This document shows positions 1 to 5,829 of a DNA stretch of 8,325 nucleotides, piece after piece. Location of the stretch: assembly GCA_016219235.1 (NCBI GenBank), contig JACRBO010000713.1, positions 1-8,325 on the forward strand, in the 5' to 3' direction. The notes under the pieces are model-generated. The model saw only the letters and a list, made by a program, of their open reading frames with translations, was not told where the DNA came from and made no database searches. Position 1 is the first letter of the stretch. The number at the start of each line of letters is the position of its first letter. Both the position numbers and the translations under genes were made by a program. The DNA is from Chloroflexota bacterium (lineage in GTDB: Bacteria; Chloroflexota; Anaerolineae; Fen-1058).

Positions 1-389
1 TCCTGCCGATGGACCTGGCCGGAAAATATCAGCGGCACGAACGACGCGAACGGGCCGCGCATTTGCTGGACATCGTTGGCCTGAGCGATCAACTTCACAA
101 ACTGCCGAGCGCCGTGTCGGGCGGGCAGCAGCAGCGCGCGGCGATTGCGCGCGCGTTAGCCAACGATCCCGCGCTGATCGTGGCCGACGAGCCGACCGGC
201 AACCTCGATTCGCGCACTTCGCAGGATGTTTTTGAGTTGTTCAGCGAAGTCGTCGGGCAGGGTAAAACCGTGCTCATGGTCACGCATGATAAGGAACTGG
301 CGCAGCGCGTGCCGCGGGTGGTCGAGATTCTGGACGGGCGCATCACGCGCGATGAATACGTCGGGCAGCCCGGCTGGGCAGGTTATTAG
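1..389 (+). CDS. ABC transporter ATP-binding protein, MacB/LolD type (3' part only)
   Basis: This is the C-terminal half of an ABC ATPase; the gene enters from the left edge, so the Walker A motif lies outside the window. The frame is open from base 3 and reads through to TAG at 387-389. Seen directly: the ABC signature VSGGQQQR, the Walker B segment [13 protein letters not shown] and the H-loop MVTHD, in the order and spacing typical of the MacB/LolD/FtsE group, which often has the DEPTGNLD sequence. The family hydrolyses ATP on the cytoplasmic face to drive an FtsX-type permease. The permease gene follows on the same strand after an 84-nt gap, so the two almost certainly form one transporter. 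The gap is unusually wide for such a pair and is filled by a long inverted repeat. The substrate cannot be told from this fragment. Confidence 0.93.
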   Translation, partial: LPMDLAGKYQRHERRERAAHLLDIVGLSDQLHKLPSAVSGGQQQRAAIARALANDPALIVADEPTGNLDSRTSQDVFELFSEVVGQGKTVLMVTHDKELAQRVPRVVEILDGRITRDEYVGQPGWAGY

Positions 390-455
390 AGACCTGTCAG
401 GTGGCGCAAATATTGGCTTGTTTTTCAGGTATTTATTGCGCCACCTGACAGGTCT
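390..455. repeat. Perfect 20-bp inverted repeat (hairpin) between ABC ATPase and permease genes
   Basis: The arms at 390-409 and 436-455 are perfect reverse complements of 20 bp around a 26-nt AT-rich spacer. Each arm contains the odd palindrome ACCTG-T-CAGGT. The repeat starts one base after the ATPase stop codon and ends 18 nt before the permease start. No T-run follows the right arm, so a simple intrinsic terminator is unlikely. It resembles a REP/MITE-like or mRNA-processing hairpin. A structurally similar element with different arm sequence lies at 4051-4114. Confidence 0.85.
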
Positions 456-473
456 AACGGACGAACGAATATA

Positions 474-2876
474 ATGAGCGTTATCTGGCAGAAGGTCTGG
501 TCTGATCTGTGGCACAACAAAGTGCGCACGCTGCTGAGTGTGCTGAGCATCGCGGCCGGCGTGTTCGCCATCGGCGCGATCTTTGGCATGACCGACAAAA
601 TGCTATCGGGGATGGACGCCGCGCATCAATCGGTCACGCCGTCGCACATCAACATGTTCTTGAGCGCGTACATCAGCCGCGACGATGCGCTGGCGCTGCG
701 GTCGGTGCCGGGCGTGCTGGACATCGAAGTTCAGAATATGATCACCGTCCGGTACAAAGTCAATCCACAGGATGACTGGAAACAAGGCTCGCTGGTGATG
801 CGCGATGATTACACCGATCAGCACAGCGATCTGGTGCAGCTCAAGGAGGGCCAGTGGCCTCAGGGCGACGCCATCGACATCGAGCGGCTGGCCAGCCAGT
901 TCCTCAAAATTGGCGTAGGCGATCACATCCTCATTCGCTACGACAACACCGAACACGAGTACCCGCTCGGCGGCCTGATCCGCCATCCCTTTGTGCCGCC
1001 GCCCGATTTCGGCGGGCCGCCTTACTTCTTCGCCAACGCCGATCAGATGGAACGCTTTGGCGTGCCATCCGGCAAATATCTCAGCCTGTTGATCCGCGTT
1101 ACGCCCTACAGCGCCGAGTATGCCAAAGAAGTCGCCGCCGATATCAAAGATAAGTTATCGAAACAGGGCATCGGCGTGATGATGACACTGTATCAAGACC
1201 CGCTCAAACACTGGGGGCGCATGTACGTTGAGGGCATGACGCTGGTGATGCAGGTGCTGGCCGTCATCTCGCTGTTCATGAGCGTGGTGCTGGTCTTCAA
1301 TACGCTAACGGCGCTCATCACGCAGCAGACGAACCAGATCGGCATCATCAAAGCGATCGGCGGGCGCGCGCCGACGATTATCAAAGTGTATCTGGCCGGC
1401 GTACTGGCGTACGGTCTGCTGGCGTTGATCATCGCGCTGCCGCTGGGCATGTTCCTGGCGTTCGGGATGACGCAGTGGTTCTTGAATCTGTTCAACATCG
1501 ATTACACGACGTTCCAGGTGTCCACCCAGGCCACCATCCTGCAAGTGATTGCGGCGATGGGCGTGCCGCTGCTGGCCGGCCTGATTCCGGTATTGAGCGC
1601 GGCGGGCATCACCGTGCGGCAGGCGATTGCCAGTTACGGCCTGGGCGGCGACTTTGGATCCAGCTGGCTCGATCGGTTGGTGGAGCGTATCGGCGCGAAG
1701 CTGCTGCCGTCGCATTACGCGACAGCGCTGGGCAATCTCTTTCGGCGCAAGGGTCGTTTGATCCTGACGCAGCTGGTGCTGGTCTCTGCTGGCACGATGT
1801 TTCTGCTGGTGATGACGCTCTCGAGATCGATCGACTTTACGCTCGACGAGGTCTTTCAACGCCGCAACTTCGATGTGACGCTGTCCTTCCGCGAACGCCA
1901 GCGGGTGGATCGCCTGGCGGGGATCACGTCGGCCACCGAGGGTGTAGAGGCGATCGAGTTGTGGCCGACGTACTCAGTCTCGATCCTGCGTGACGGCAAA
2001 CGGGCTAAAGAAGCCGGGTTGGGCGCGGAGCTGGTCGGCGTGCCGATCGGCAGTGACTTCTACCGCGAAGTCGTCATCGCCGGCCGCTGGTTGATCCCCG
2101 GCGACAGCCGCGCGATTGTGATGAATCAAGACACGGCCGGCAAGAACGACATCGTGGTGGGCGACACGATTACGCTCGACATCGGCGGCATCGGCAAAAC
2201 CGATTGGCAGGTGGTGGGCCTGTATCAGGTGATCTTCAACGATAACTTTTCATCGGACGCGATCTATGCGCCGACGGAGGTGGTCTATGAAGTCAGCAAC
2301 AAGATCAATCGGGGCAACCTGCTGCACGTGCGGACCACAGCCCATACGGAAACAGCGGTGGATGCAGTCACGGCGCAGCTGAAGAATCAATTTGAAGTCG
2401 GTAACTTGAAGCTGGGTTACAGCCAGACTGAAATCGAAATCCAGAAACGGGCGACGAGCCAGTTTGCGATCTTCACTTCGATGCTGCTGGCGTTGGCGAT
2501 CATGATTGCCGCAGTGGGCGGCATCGGCCTGATGGGGGCGTTGTCGATCAGCGTCGTCGAGCGCACCAAAGAGATCGGTGTGCTGCGGGCCATCGGCGCG
2601 CGCTCGCGCACGATTATGGGCATGTTCATGCTGGAAGGCGTGCTGCAAGGCGCGATCAGCTGGCTCGTGTCGATCGTGGTATCGTTGGGTCTGGCGCGCG
2701 TCGTCGCCGGCGCGATGGGCCAGGCGATCTTCAACATGGAACTCTCGTACCAGTACGATTGGACGGCCGTCGGGGTGTGGCTGGCGATCGTGTTTGTCAT
2801 CTCGACGCTGGCTTCGATCTTGCCGGCGCGCAACGCCACGTTGATCAGCGTGCGCGATAGTTTGAGCTATGCGTGA
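474..2876 (+). CDS. ABC transporter permease, MacB/FtsX family, duplicated domain form
   Basis: An 800-residue membrane protein with the layout TM helix, extracytoplasmic domain, three-helix FtsX domain, then the same pattern again. The first TM is at about residues 20-39 and is followed by a MacB-like periplasmic core region to about 250. FtsX domain 1 spans about 255-390 and contains the typical QIGIIKAIGG turn. A second N-terminal-type TM lies near 430-450 with a second core region to about 660. FtsX domain 2 spans about 669-795 and contains VVERTKEIGVLRAIGAR, the conserved cytoplasmic coupling segment. Gram-negative MacB has one such unit fused to an ATPase; here the ATPase is the separate upstream gene. 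The family uses mechanotransmission to export lipids, lipoproteins, peptides or drugs. No clear Shine-Dalgarno precedes the ATG. The stop is TGA, which shows that TGA terminates normally here. The substrate is unknown. Confidence 0.93.
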   Translation: MSVIWQKVWSDLWHNKVRTLLSVLSIAAGVFAIGAIFGMTDKMLSGMDAAHQSVTPSHINMFLSAYISRDDALALRSVPGVLDIEVQNMITVRYKVNPQDDWKQGSLVMRDDYTDQHSDLVQLKEGQWPQGDAIDIERLASQFLKIGVGDHILIRYDNTEHEYPLGGLIRHPFVPPPDFGGPPYFFANADQMERFGVPSGKYLSLLIRVTPYSAEYAKEVAADIKDKLSKQGIGVMMTLYQDPLKHWGRMYVEGMTLVMQVLAVISLFMSVVLVFNTLTALITQQTNQIGIIKAIGGRAPTIIKVYLAGVLAYGLLALIIALPLGMFLAFGMTQWFLNLFNIDYTTFQVSTQATILQVIAAMGVPLLAGLIPVLSAAGITVRQAIASYGLGGDFGSSWLDRLVERIGAKLLPSHYATALGNLFRRKGRLILTQLVLVSAGTMFLLVMTLSRSIDFTLDEVFQRRNFDVTLSFRERQRVDRLAGITSATEGVEAIELWPTYSVSILRDGKRAKEAGLGAELVGVPIGSDFYREVVIAGRWLIPGDSRAIVMNQDTAGKNDIVVGDTITLDIGGIGKTDWQVVGLYQVIFNDNFSSDAIYAPTEVVYEVSNKINRGNLLHVRTTAHTETAVDAVTAQLKNQFEVGNLKLGYSQTEIEIQKRATSQFAIFTSMLLALAIMIAAVGGIGLMGALSISVVERTKEIGVLRAIGARSRTIMGMFMLEGVLQGAISWLVSIVVSLGLARVVAGAMGQAIFNMELSYQYDWTAVGVWLAIVFVISTLASILPARNATLISVRDSLSYA

Positions 2877-2903
2877 CACATACATAGAAACAGGCTGAGC
2901 GAT

Positions 2904-4010
2904 ATGACCACCAAATTCATCGACCGATTACGTGGATGCTGCGCCGTGCTGTGCGTGCTGACTGTGATGTTGGCCGGGTGTTCAAGTCTGCCGGTCACCG
3001 TCGCGCCCGCCGGTACCTCGACTCCGATCTCGGACACCGGCGTATACTGGCCCACTGCGGCCTGGCGCACCTCGCCCCCGGAAGAACAGGGCATGGACTC
3101 AGCGAAGCTGGCAGAGCTGTTGGATGCGATCCGACAACAGCGCCTGGACTTACACAGCCTCCTGATCATTCGGAACGGCTATCTGGTCAGCGAAACCTAT
3201 TTTGGGTCATATCAACAGGACACACGTCACGTGTTATATTCCTGCACCAAGAGCTTCGTGGCCACGCTCGTTGGCATCGCGATCGATCATGGCTATATCG
3301 ATGGAACTGACCATCGAATCGTCGATTTTTTCTCAGAGCGTACATTCGCCAATCTCGACGGGCAAAAGGAAGAGATGACGCTGGAAGATGTGCTGACGAT
3401 GCAGTCTGGCCTGGATTGGCAAGAAGGCGATCCGGCCTATCAGGCCATGTATGGAAGCGCGGATTGGGTCAAGTTCATGCTCGATAAGCCAATGGCTGTG
3501 CCGCCTGGCAGCCAGTTCAACTATTGCTCGGGCTGCTCACATTTGTTGTCCGCCATTGTTCAGCAGACAACGGGCCTGAACACTCGCGACTTTGCCGAAC
3601 AATACTTGTTCAAGCCGCTTGGCATTTCGAATGCGGAATGGGAGACCGACGCTGCCGGCCTGCCCATCGGCGGCTGGGGATTGCAATTGACGCCACGCGA
3701 TATGGCGAAACTGGGCTATTTGTATCTCCAGGGCGGACGCTGGGCGGGTCACCAAATCATCTCCACCGAATGGATACAGACGGCCACGCACGCCCACGCG
3801 CAGGCCGAGGGTAATCTGGACTACGGCTATCAATGGTGGACGCAGTCATCGCCGATAGCCTACGCCGCGTTGGGGCGCTATGGACAGACGATCTTCGTGG
3901 TTCCACAGTTTGATCTGGTCATCGTCACGACGGCTCAACTGGATAACCATGACGCCATATTTCAGTTGATCGATCAATACATTCTTCCGGCCGTCCAGAC
4001 ATCGCCATAG
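2904..4010 (+). CDS. Lipoprotein serine hydrolase, beta-lactamase/class C PBP fold (Pfam Beta-lactamase type)
   Basis: A 368-residue protein starting with a lipoprotein signal peptide: basic residues K4, R8 and R10, a hydrophobic stretch, then the lipobox L23-A24-G25-C26, so it should be anchored to the outer membrane face. The catalytic SxxK motif is S113-C114-T115-K116. A second motif, Y207-C208-S209 inside QFNYCSG, stands in for the YxN/YxS of class C beta-lactamases. The third motif is the GRYGQ region at 324-328, replacing KTG/HxG as in many esterase-like members. Such proteins act as D,D-peptidases, esterases or amide hydrolases; true beta-lactamase activity cannot be assumed. It starts 27 nt after the permease and is probably co-transcribed with the ABC genes, which suggests an envelope role. 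The Shine-Dalgarno is weak. Confidence 0.9.
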   Translation: MTTKFIDRLRGCCAVLCVLTVMLAGCSSLPVTVAPAGTSTPISDTGVYWPTAAWRTSPPEEQGMDSAKLAELLDAIRQQRLDLHSLLIIRNGYLVSETYFGSYQQDTRHVLYSCTKSFVATLVGIAIDHGYIDGTDHRIVDFFSERTFANLDGQKEEMTLEDVLTMQSGLDWQEGDPAYQAMYGSADWVKFMLDKPMAVPPGSQFNYCSGCSHLLSAIVQQTTGLNTRDFAEQYLFKPLGISNAEWETDAAGLPIGGWGLQLTPRDMAKLGYLYLQGGRWAGHQIISTEWIQTATHAHAQAEGNLDYGYQWWTQSSPIAYAALGRYGQTIFVVPQFDLVIVTTAQLDNHDAIFQLIDQYILPAVQTSP

Positions 4011-4050
4011 ATTCAACCGGATGTGGCTAACATGGGTTGATCGCCAGTCA

Positions 4051-4114
4051 AGACCTCGGAGGTTTCATGAGACGGTCAAGCATGGCCCATCAGCCGTGAA
4101 AACCTCCGAGGTCT
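4051..4114. repeat. Inverted repeat (hairpin) upstream of the merB-like gene
   Basis: Arms 4051-4065 and 4100-4114 are perfect reverse complements of 15 bp, and pairing extends two more base pairs inward if one A is bulged. Each arm holds the odd palindrome ACCTC-G-GAGGT, the same 5-1-5 design and the same AGACCT start as the repeat at 390-455, with compensating C/G changes. It occupies the centre of the 182-nt gap 4011-4192, where I see no gene and no convincing promoter. No T-run follows it. Confidence 0.8.
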
Positions 4115-4181
4115 GCGCCCGGTGCGCAGGACTATTCTGGCCGCAGTCAAACGAAGCCGCTTCATCACGTGCACTCACGAT

Positions 4182-4187
4182 AGGAGA
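4182..4187 (+). promoter_or_regulatory. Ribosome binding site of the merB-like gene
   Basis: AGGAGA lies 5 nt upstream of the ATG at 4193. This is a strong Shine-Dalgarno and one of the best in the window. It supports 4193 as the start and argues that the gene is expressed in spite of its in-frame TGA codons. Confidence 0.8.
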
Positions 4188-4192
4188 CAATC

Positions 4193-4936
4193 ATGAGCAA
4201 TGCTTTGTTGCTGGGCATGGGCCGGCGACTCATCCCGATTCCGGCGTTTATCTGGCAGCGGCAGGTGAAGGGCAACACCGGCGATGCGCCGACGGCCTTT
4301 ATGACGGCCGATCATCATCGCGTGCGAAATTTCGTCGTGACGGAACTGCCGATCGCGGGCCGGCCGTTGTCGCCGGAATTGATCGCCGCCCGCTTGAATC
4401 TGCTGCTCGATCGGACAAACGCCCTCCTCGACGATCTGGAACGGCATCTGACCTTTTTGTTTCGCGACGAAGCGGGCGGGGTGGAGTGGGCGTATCCGGT
4501 GACGGCCGCGCGGACGCCGCATCGCTTCACGGCCAACACCGGCGAGTCGTTGTATGCGGCTTGAGCGGTCGATGCGATTGCGACGCCCTTCGTGCAAGGG
4601 CGCTTACGACCGGACTTCACCTCCATCTCGCTCACGACGGAATGCGCGCATTGCGGCCAGCCGCTGCATATCGAGATCGATCGCGACTTGAACTATCGGG
4701 TGGCCGAGGCCGGCGCCCGCCCCATCGTGGCCGCGCCGCAGGTCAACTTTGCCCGGCTGCGCGATCCCAGCATCATCGATGCCTTCTGAAGCAAGTCCAT
4801 CTTCTTCTGGTCAGAAGAACACGCTCGTGAATATCGCCAGCAGCACAGCGACGATCGCTGCACTTATCTGACGCTGGAGCAGGCCGTCTACGTCACACGC
4901 CTCGTTCAAAGCGTGATATTTGCGTTTCCGTTGTGA
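4193..4936 (+). CDS. merB: Alkylmercury lyase (MerB)-like selenoprotein with two in-frame TGA (Sec124, Sec199)
   Basis: Read through two TGA codons (4562-4564 and 4787-4789), this frame encodes 247 residues ending at TGA 4934-4936. MerB cleaves the carbon-mercury bond of organomercurials in the cytoplasm. From memory of the R831b enzyme, ELAKGRPVS, RRLYAWC96ALD99 and SFC159CHVHFFAS correspond here to ELPIAGRPLS, ESLYAA-U124-AVD127 and DAF-U199-SKSIFFWS. Both catalytic cysteines are therefore TGA, while the catalytic Asp is kept as D127. C151 in CAHCGQP matches structural Cys117. The N-terminal part (about 45-90) fits the MerB helical domain. Each TGA is followed by a SECIS-like hairpin. The rest of the frame is undamaged and has a strong RBS, so decay is unlikely. 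Neighbouring genes use TGA as a stop, so global reassignment is unlikely. A conventional caller would report a 123-residue fragment. No other mer genes are nearby, so the true substrate is uncertain. Confidence 0.88.
4562..4564 (+). other. In-frame TGA read as selenocysteine 124 (MerB Cys96 position)
   Basis: The codon lies in YAA-TGA-AVD, which lines up with YAW-Cys96-ALD of MerB. One base separates it from TGC. The same frame continues with TPF, GRL and CAHCG conserved sequence. Confidence 0.87.
4566..4612 (+). promoter_or_regulatory. Putative bacterial SECIS element 1
   Basis: Inner stem 4584-4590 pairs with 4596-4602 (7 perfect bp) and closes a 5-nt loop CGUGC. A lower 6-bp stem, 4566-4571 with 4607-4612, starts one base after the TGA and is separated from the inner stem by an asymmetric internal loop. 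The apical loop begins 26 nt after the TGA and has G then U at its second and third positions. This agrees with the general bacterial SECIS pattern of a hairpin within the coding region, a G early in the loop and roughly 16-37 nt spacing. Confidence 0.75.
4787..4789 (+). other. In-frame TGA read as selenocysteine 199 (MerB Cys159 position)
   Basis: The codon lies in DAF-TGA-SKSIFFWS, which lines up with QSF-Cys159-CHVHFFAS of MerB. Downstream the same frame gives about 48 further residues with the MerB C-terminal helix-like segment, then stops at 4934-4936. Confidence 0.85.
4802..4819 (+). promoter_or_regulatory. Putative bacterial SECIS element 2
   Basis: Stem 4802-4808 pairs with 4813-4819 (7 perfect bp) around the tetraloop GGUC (4809-4812). 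The loop starts 19 nt after the TGA at 4787-4789. GGUC is also found in the apical loop of the E. coli fdhF SECIS, whose G and U contact SelB (established knowledge). There is no T-tail, and the coding frame runs through the hairpin. Confidence 0.78.
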
Positions 4937-4960
4937 ACCCGGGTTTGAATCAGGGCGCTC

Positions 4961-4966
4961 AAGGAG
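4961..4966 (+). promoter_or_regulatory. Ribosome binding site of the deazaflavin reductase remnant
   Basis: AAGGAG sits 9 nt before ATG 4976 in the 39-nt gap after the merB-like stop. It shows that the remnant once had its own translation start, probably as the second gene of an operon with merB. Confidence 0.65.
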
Positions 4967-4975
4967 CACTTGGCT

Positions 4976-5336
4976 ATGTGGTTCATGAATCATATCGTTA
5001 ATCCGATCGTGCGCTTGATTTTGTGTTCCCCCCGTCCATCGATTGTTCAGCAAATTGATCGTGCTGATCACTTATCAGGGCCGCAAGAGCGGCAAGACTT
5101 ACACACTGCCGGTGCAATTTGTGTAAGCCGATAAACTGATCTACATCCTGCCTGGCGCGCCCGGGCAAAAGACGTGGTGGCGTAATCTGCGCGGCGGTGC
5201 GCCCGTGCGATTGCGTTTGGGTGGACCAGACCTGAATGCGCAGGCCGAGGTATTGGCGGGCGATACGAACGGCGAAGAGATCAGGCGCGCACTGGACTCA
5301 TACTTGCACCGCACCAAATCGCTTACTGCCAGTTAG
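4976..5336 (+). pseudogene. Deazaflavin (F420)-dependent nitroreductase family gene, frameshifted and interrupted
   Basis: The start encodes MWFMNHIVNPIVRLILCSP. An extra C in the six-C run at 5028-5033 then breaks the frame; in the new frame the text reads VHRLFSKLIVLITYQGRKSGK, then TLPVQFV, a TAA stop at 5124-5126, then ADKLIYILPGAPGQKTWWRN, then GGAPVRL to TAG 5334-5336. These are hallmarks of the DDN/DUF385 deazaflavin-dependent nitroreductase family: the GRKSGK region, and PG followed by WWRNLRGG. The corrected length is about 119 residues, near the short end of the family. The homopolymer frameshift could be an assembly error, but TAA cannot be explained as selenocysteine, so the copy seems broken as read. 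It lies 39 nt after merB with a good RBS. Its last 14 bases overlap the end of the convergent DUF1573 gene. Confidence 0.75.
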
Positions 5337-5814
5337 ACAACACTTGCAGCACTTTCTCCGGCTGCGCGGGATCGTTGGTGAGCAGGTGCACGCGAAAATC
5401 GTGCGGGCCGCCCATCTCGCCGTGCATCATGAACGACATCGACAGGGTGGTTTTCTGGCCGGGCATGAGGACCATCGTACCGATGGCCGGGACCGGCGGT
5501 CAACACCCCGCCGCGACTTCGATGTAGGGCTTCTCCTTGAAACGCAGTGGCGCATCACCCGTGTTGGCGACCTCGAACGAGACTTGCACCGTCTGCCCCA
5601 GCTTCACATCGCCAAAGTCAAACTTGTCCTTATCGACGCTCAACGCTGGAGCGCCGCTGGTAATGGGCACAGTGGGCACGGTCGTTGAGCTACCAGTGTT
5701 GCTCAACACCGCGACCGCGATCAGCACCACACCCGCCACGATGATTAGCGGCAGCCAGATGGGAAAGCCCGGCTGTTTCGGCGGCGTCACTTTCTTCGAT
5801 GGTTTCGTCGTCAA
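5323..5814 (-). CDS. Membrane-anchored DUF1573-type selenoprotein with Cys-Sec motif (Sec105)
   Basis: The frame starts at TTG 5814 and encodes 104 residues to a TGA at 5502-5500. It then continues in frame for 58 residues to TAA 5325-5323, giving 163 residues. An N-terminal lysine/proline-rich stretch is followed by one TM helix (about 19-37). The extracytoplasmic domain contains FDFGDVKLGQTV and FEVANTGDAPL, typical of DUF1573/ASH-like beta-sandwich proteins. The TGA falls in AAGC-TGA-PPVP; I recall related proteins with GCCPP, so the TGA would replace the second Cys. Downstream FMMHGEMGGPHDF (128-140) and LLTNDP fit the domain's C-terminal half and could bind metal. A SECIS-like hairpin follows the TGA. 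The gene sits 15 nt after the CuA/cytochrome gene, so it probably serves the same extracytoplasmic electron-transfer module. Its function is unknown; a redox or copper-handling role is inference. Confidence 0.83.
5470..5488 (-). promoter_or_regulatory. Putative bacterial SECIS element 3
   Basis: On the minus strand, 5488-5482 pairs with 5476-5470 (7 bp including one G-U) around the loop GGUAC (5481-5477). The loop starts 18 nt after the TGA at 5502-5500. It begins with GG and contains GU, like the loops of the two merB elements. Confidence 0.73.
5500..5502 (-). other. In-frame TGA read as selenocysteine 105 in C-U-P-P motif
   Basis: The codon directly follows TGT (Cys104) and precedes two proline codons. 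Sequence conserved in the family continues in the same frame up to an ordinary TAA at 5325-5323. Confidence 0.8.
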
Positions 5815-5820
5815 GGTTGT

Positions 5821-5828
5821 CCCTCCTC
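5821..5828 (-). promoter_or_regulatory. Strong RBS fixing the TTG start of the DUF1573 gene
   Basis: GAGGAGGG on the minus strand lies 6 nt before TTG 5814-5812. In the same frame the only codons between the upstream gene's TAA (5832-5830) and this TTG are CGA, GGA, GGG, ACA and ACC, so TTG is the only reasonable start near the motif. Confidence 0.8.
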
Positions 5829-5829
5829 G

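Noticed and set aside
390..455. Inverted repeat as an intrinsic terminator of the ATPase gene
   Set aside because: No T-tract follows the right arm, the loop is 26 nt, and the next gene is the obligate partner of the ATPase, which argues for co-transcription.
1305..1859. 184-codon minus-strand open frame inside the ABC permease gene
   Set aside because: Arg/Gln/His-rich antisense translation with no recognisable motif, typical of shadows in GC-rich genes.
4802..4819. Hairpin just after TGA 4787-4789 as a transcription terminator
   Set aside because: There is no T-run after it, the stem is AT/GC mixed and short, and MerB-like coding sequence continues through it to 4934.
4021..4830. Long plus-strand open frame of 269 codons covering the merB region in another frame
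   Set aside because: Its translation is Arg/Gly/Ala-rich without family features, whereas the frame from 4193 matches MerB on both sides of both TGA codons and has a strong RBS. It is a shadow.
4193..4936. merB-like gene as an ordinary pseudogene
   Set aside because: Only TGA interrupts it, only at the two catalytic cysteine positions, with no frameshift, and each TGA has a SECIS-like hairpin at a suitable distance. Decay would not be so selective.
474..4936. Global reassignment of TGA as Trp or another amino acid
   Set aside because: The ABC permease, the merB-like gene itself and the FeS membrane gene end at TGA at natural C-termini, and Trp is encoded by TGG throughout.
5124..5126. TAA in the deazaflavin gene as a recoded codon
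   Set aside because: TAA recoding as selenocysteine is not known, the position is not a Cys in the family, and the gene also carries a frameshift.
5236..5688. 150-codon plus-strand open frame over the DUF1573 gene
   Set aside because: It is antisense to the DUF1573 selenoprotein and frame-shadow of the deazaflavin gene end; no motif or RBS supports it.
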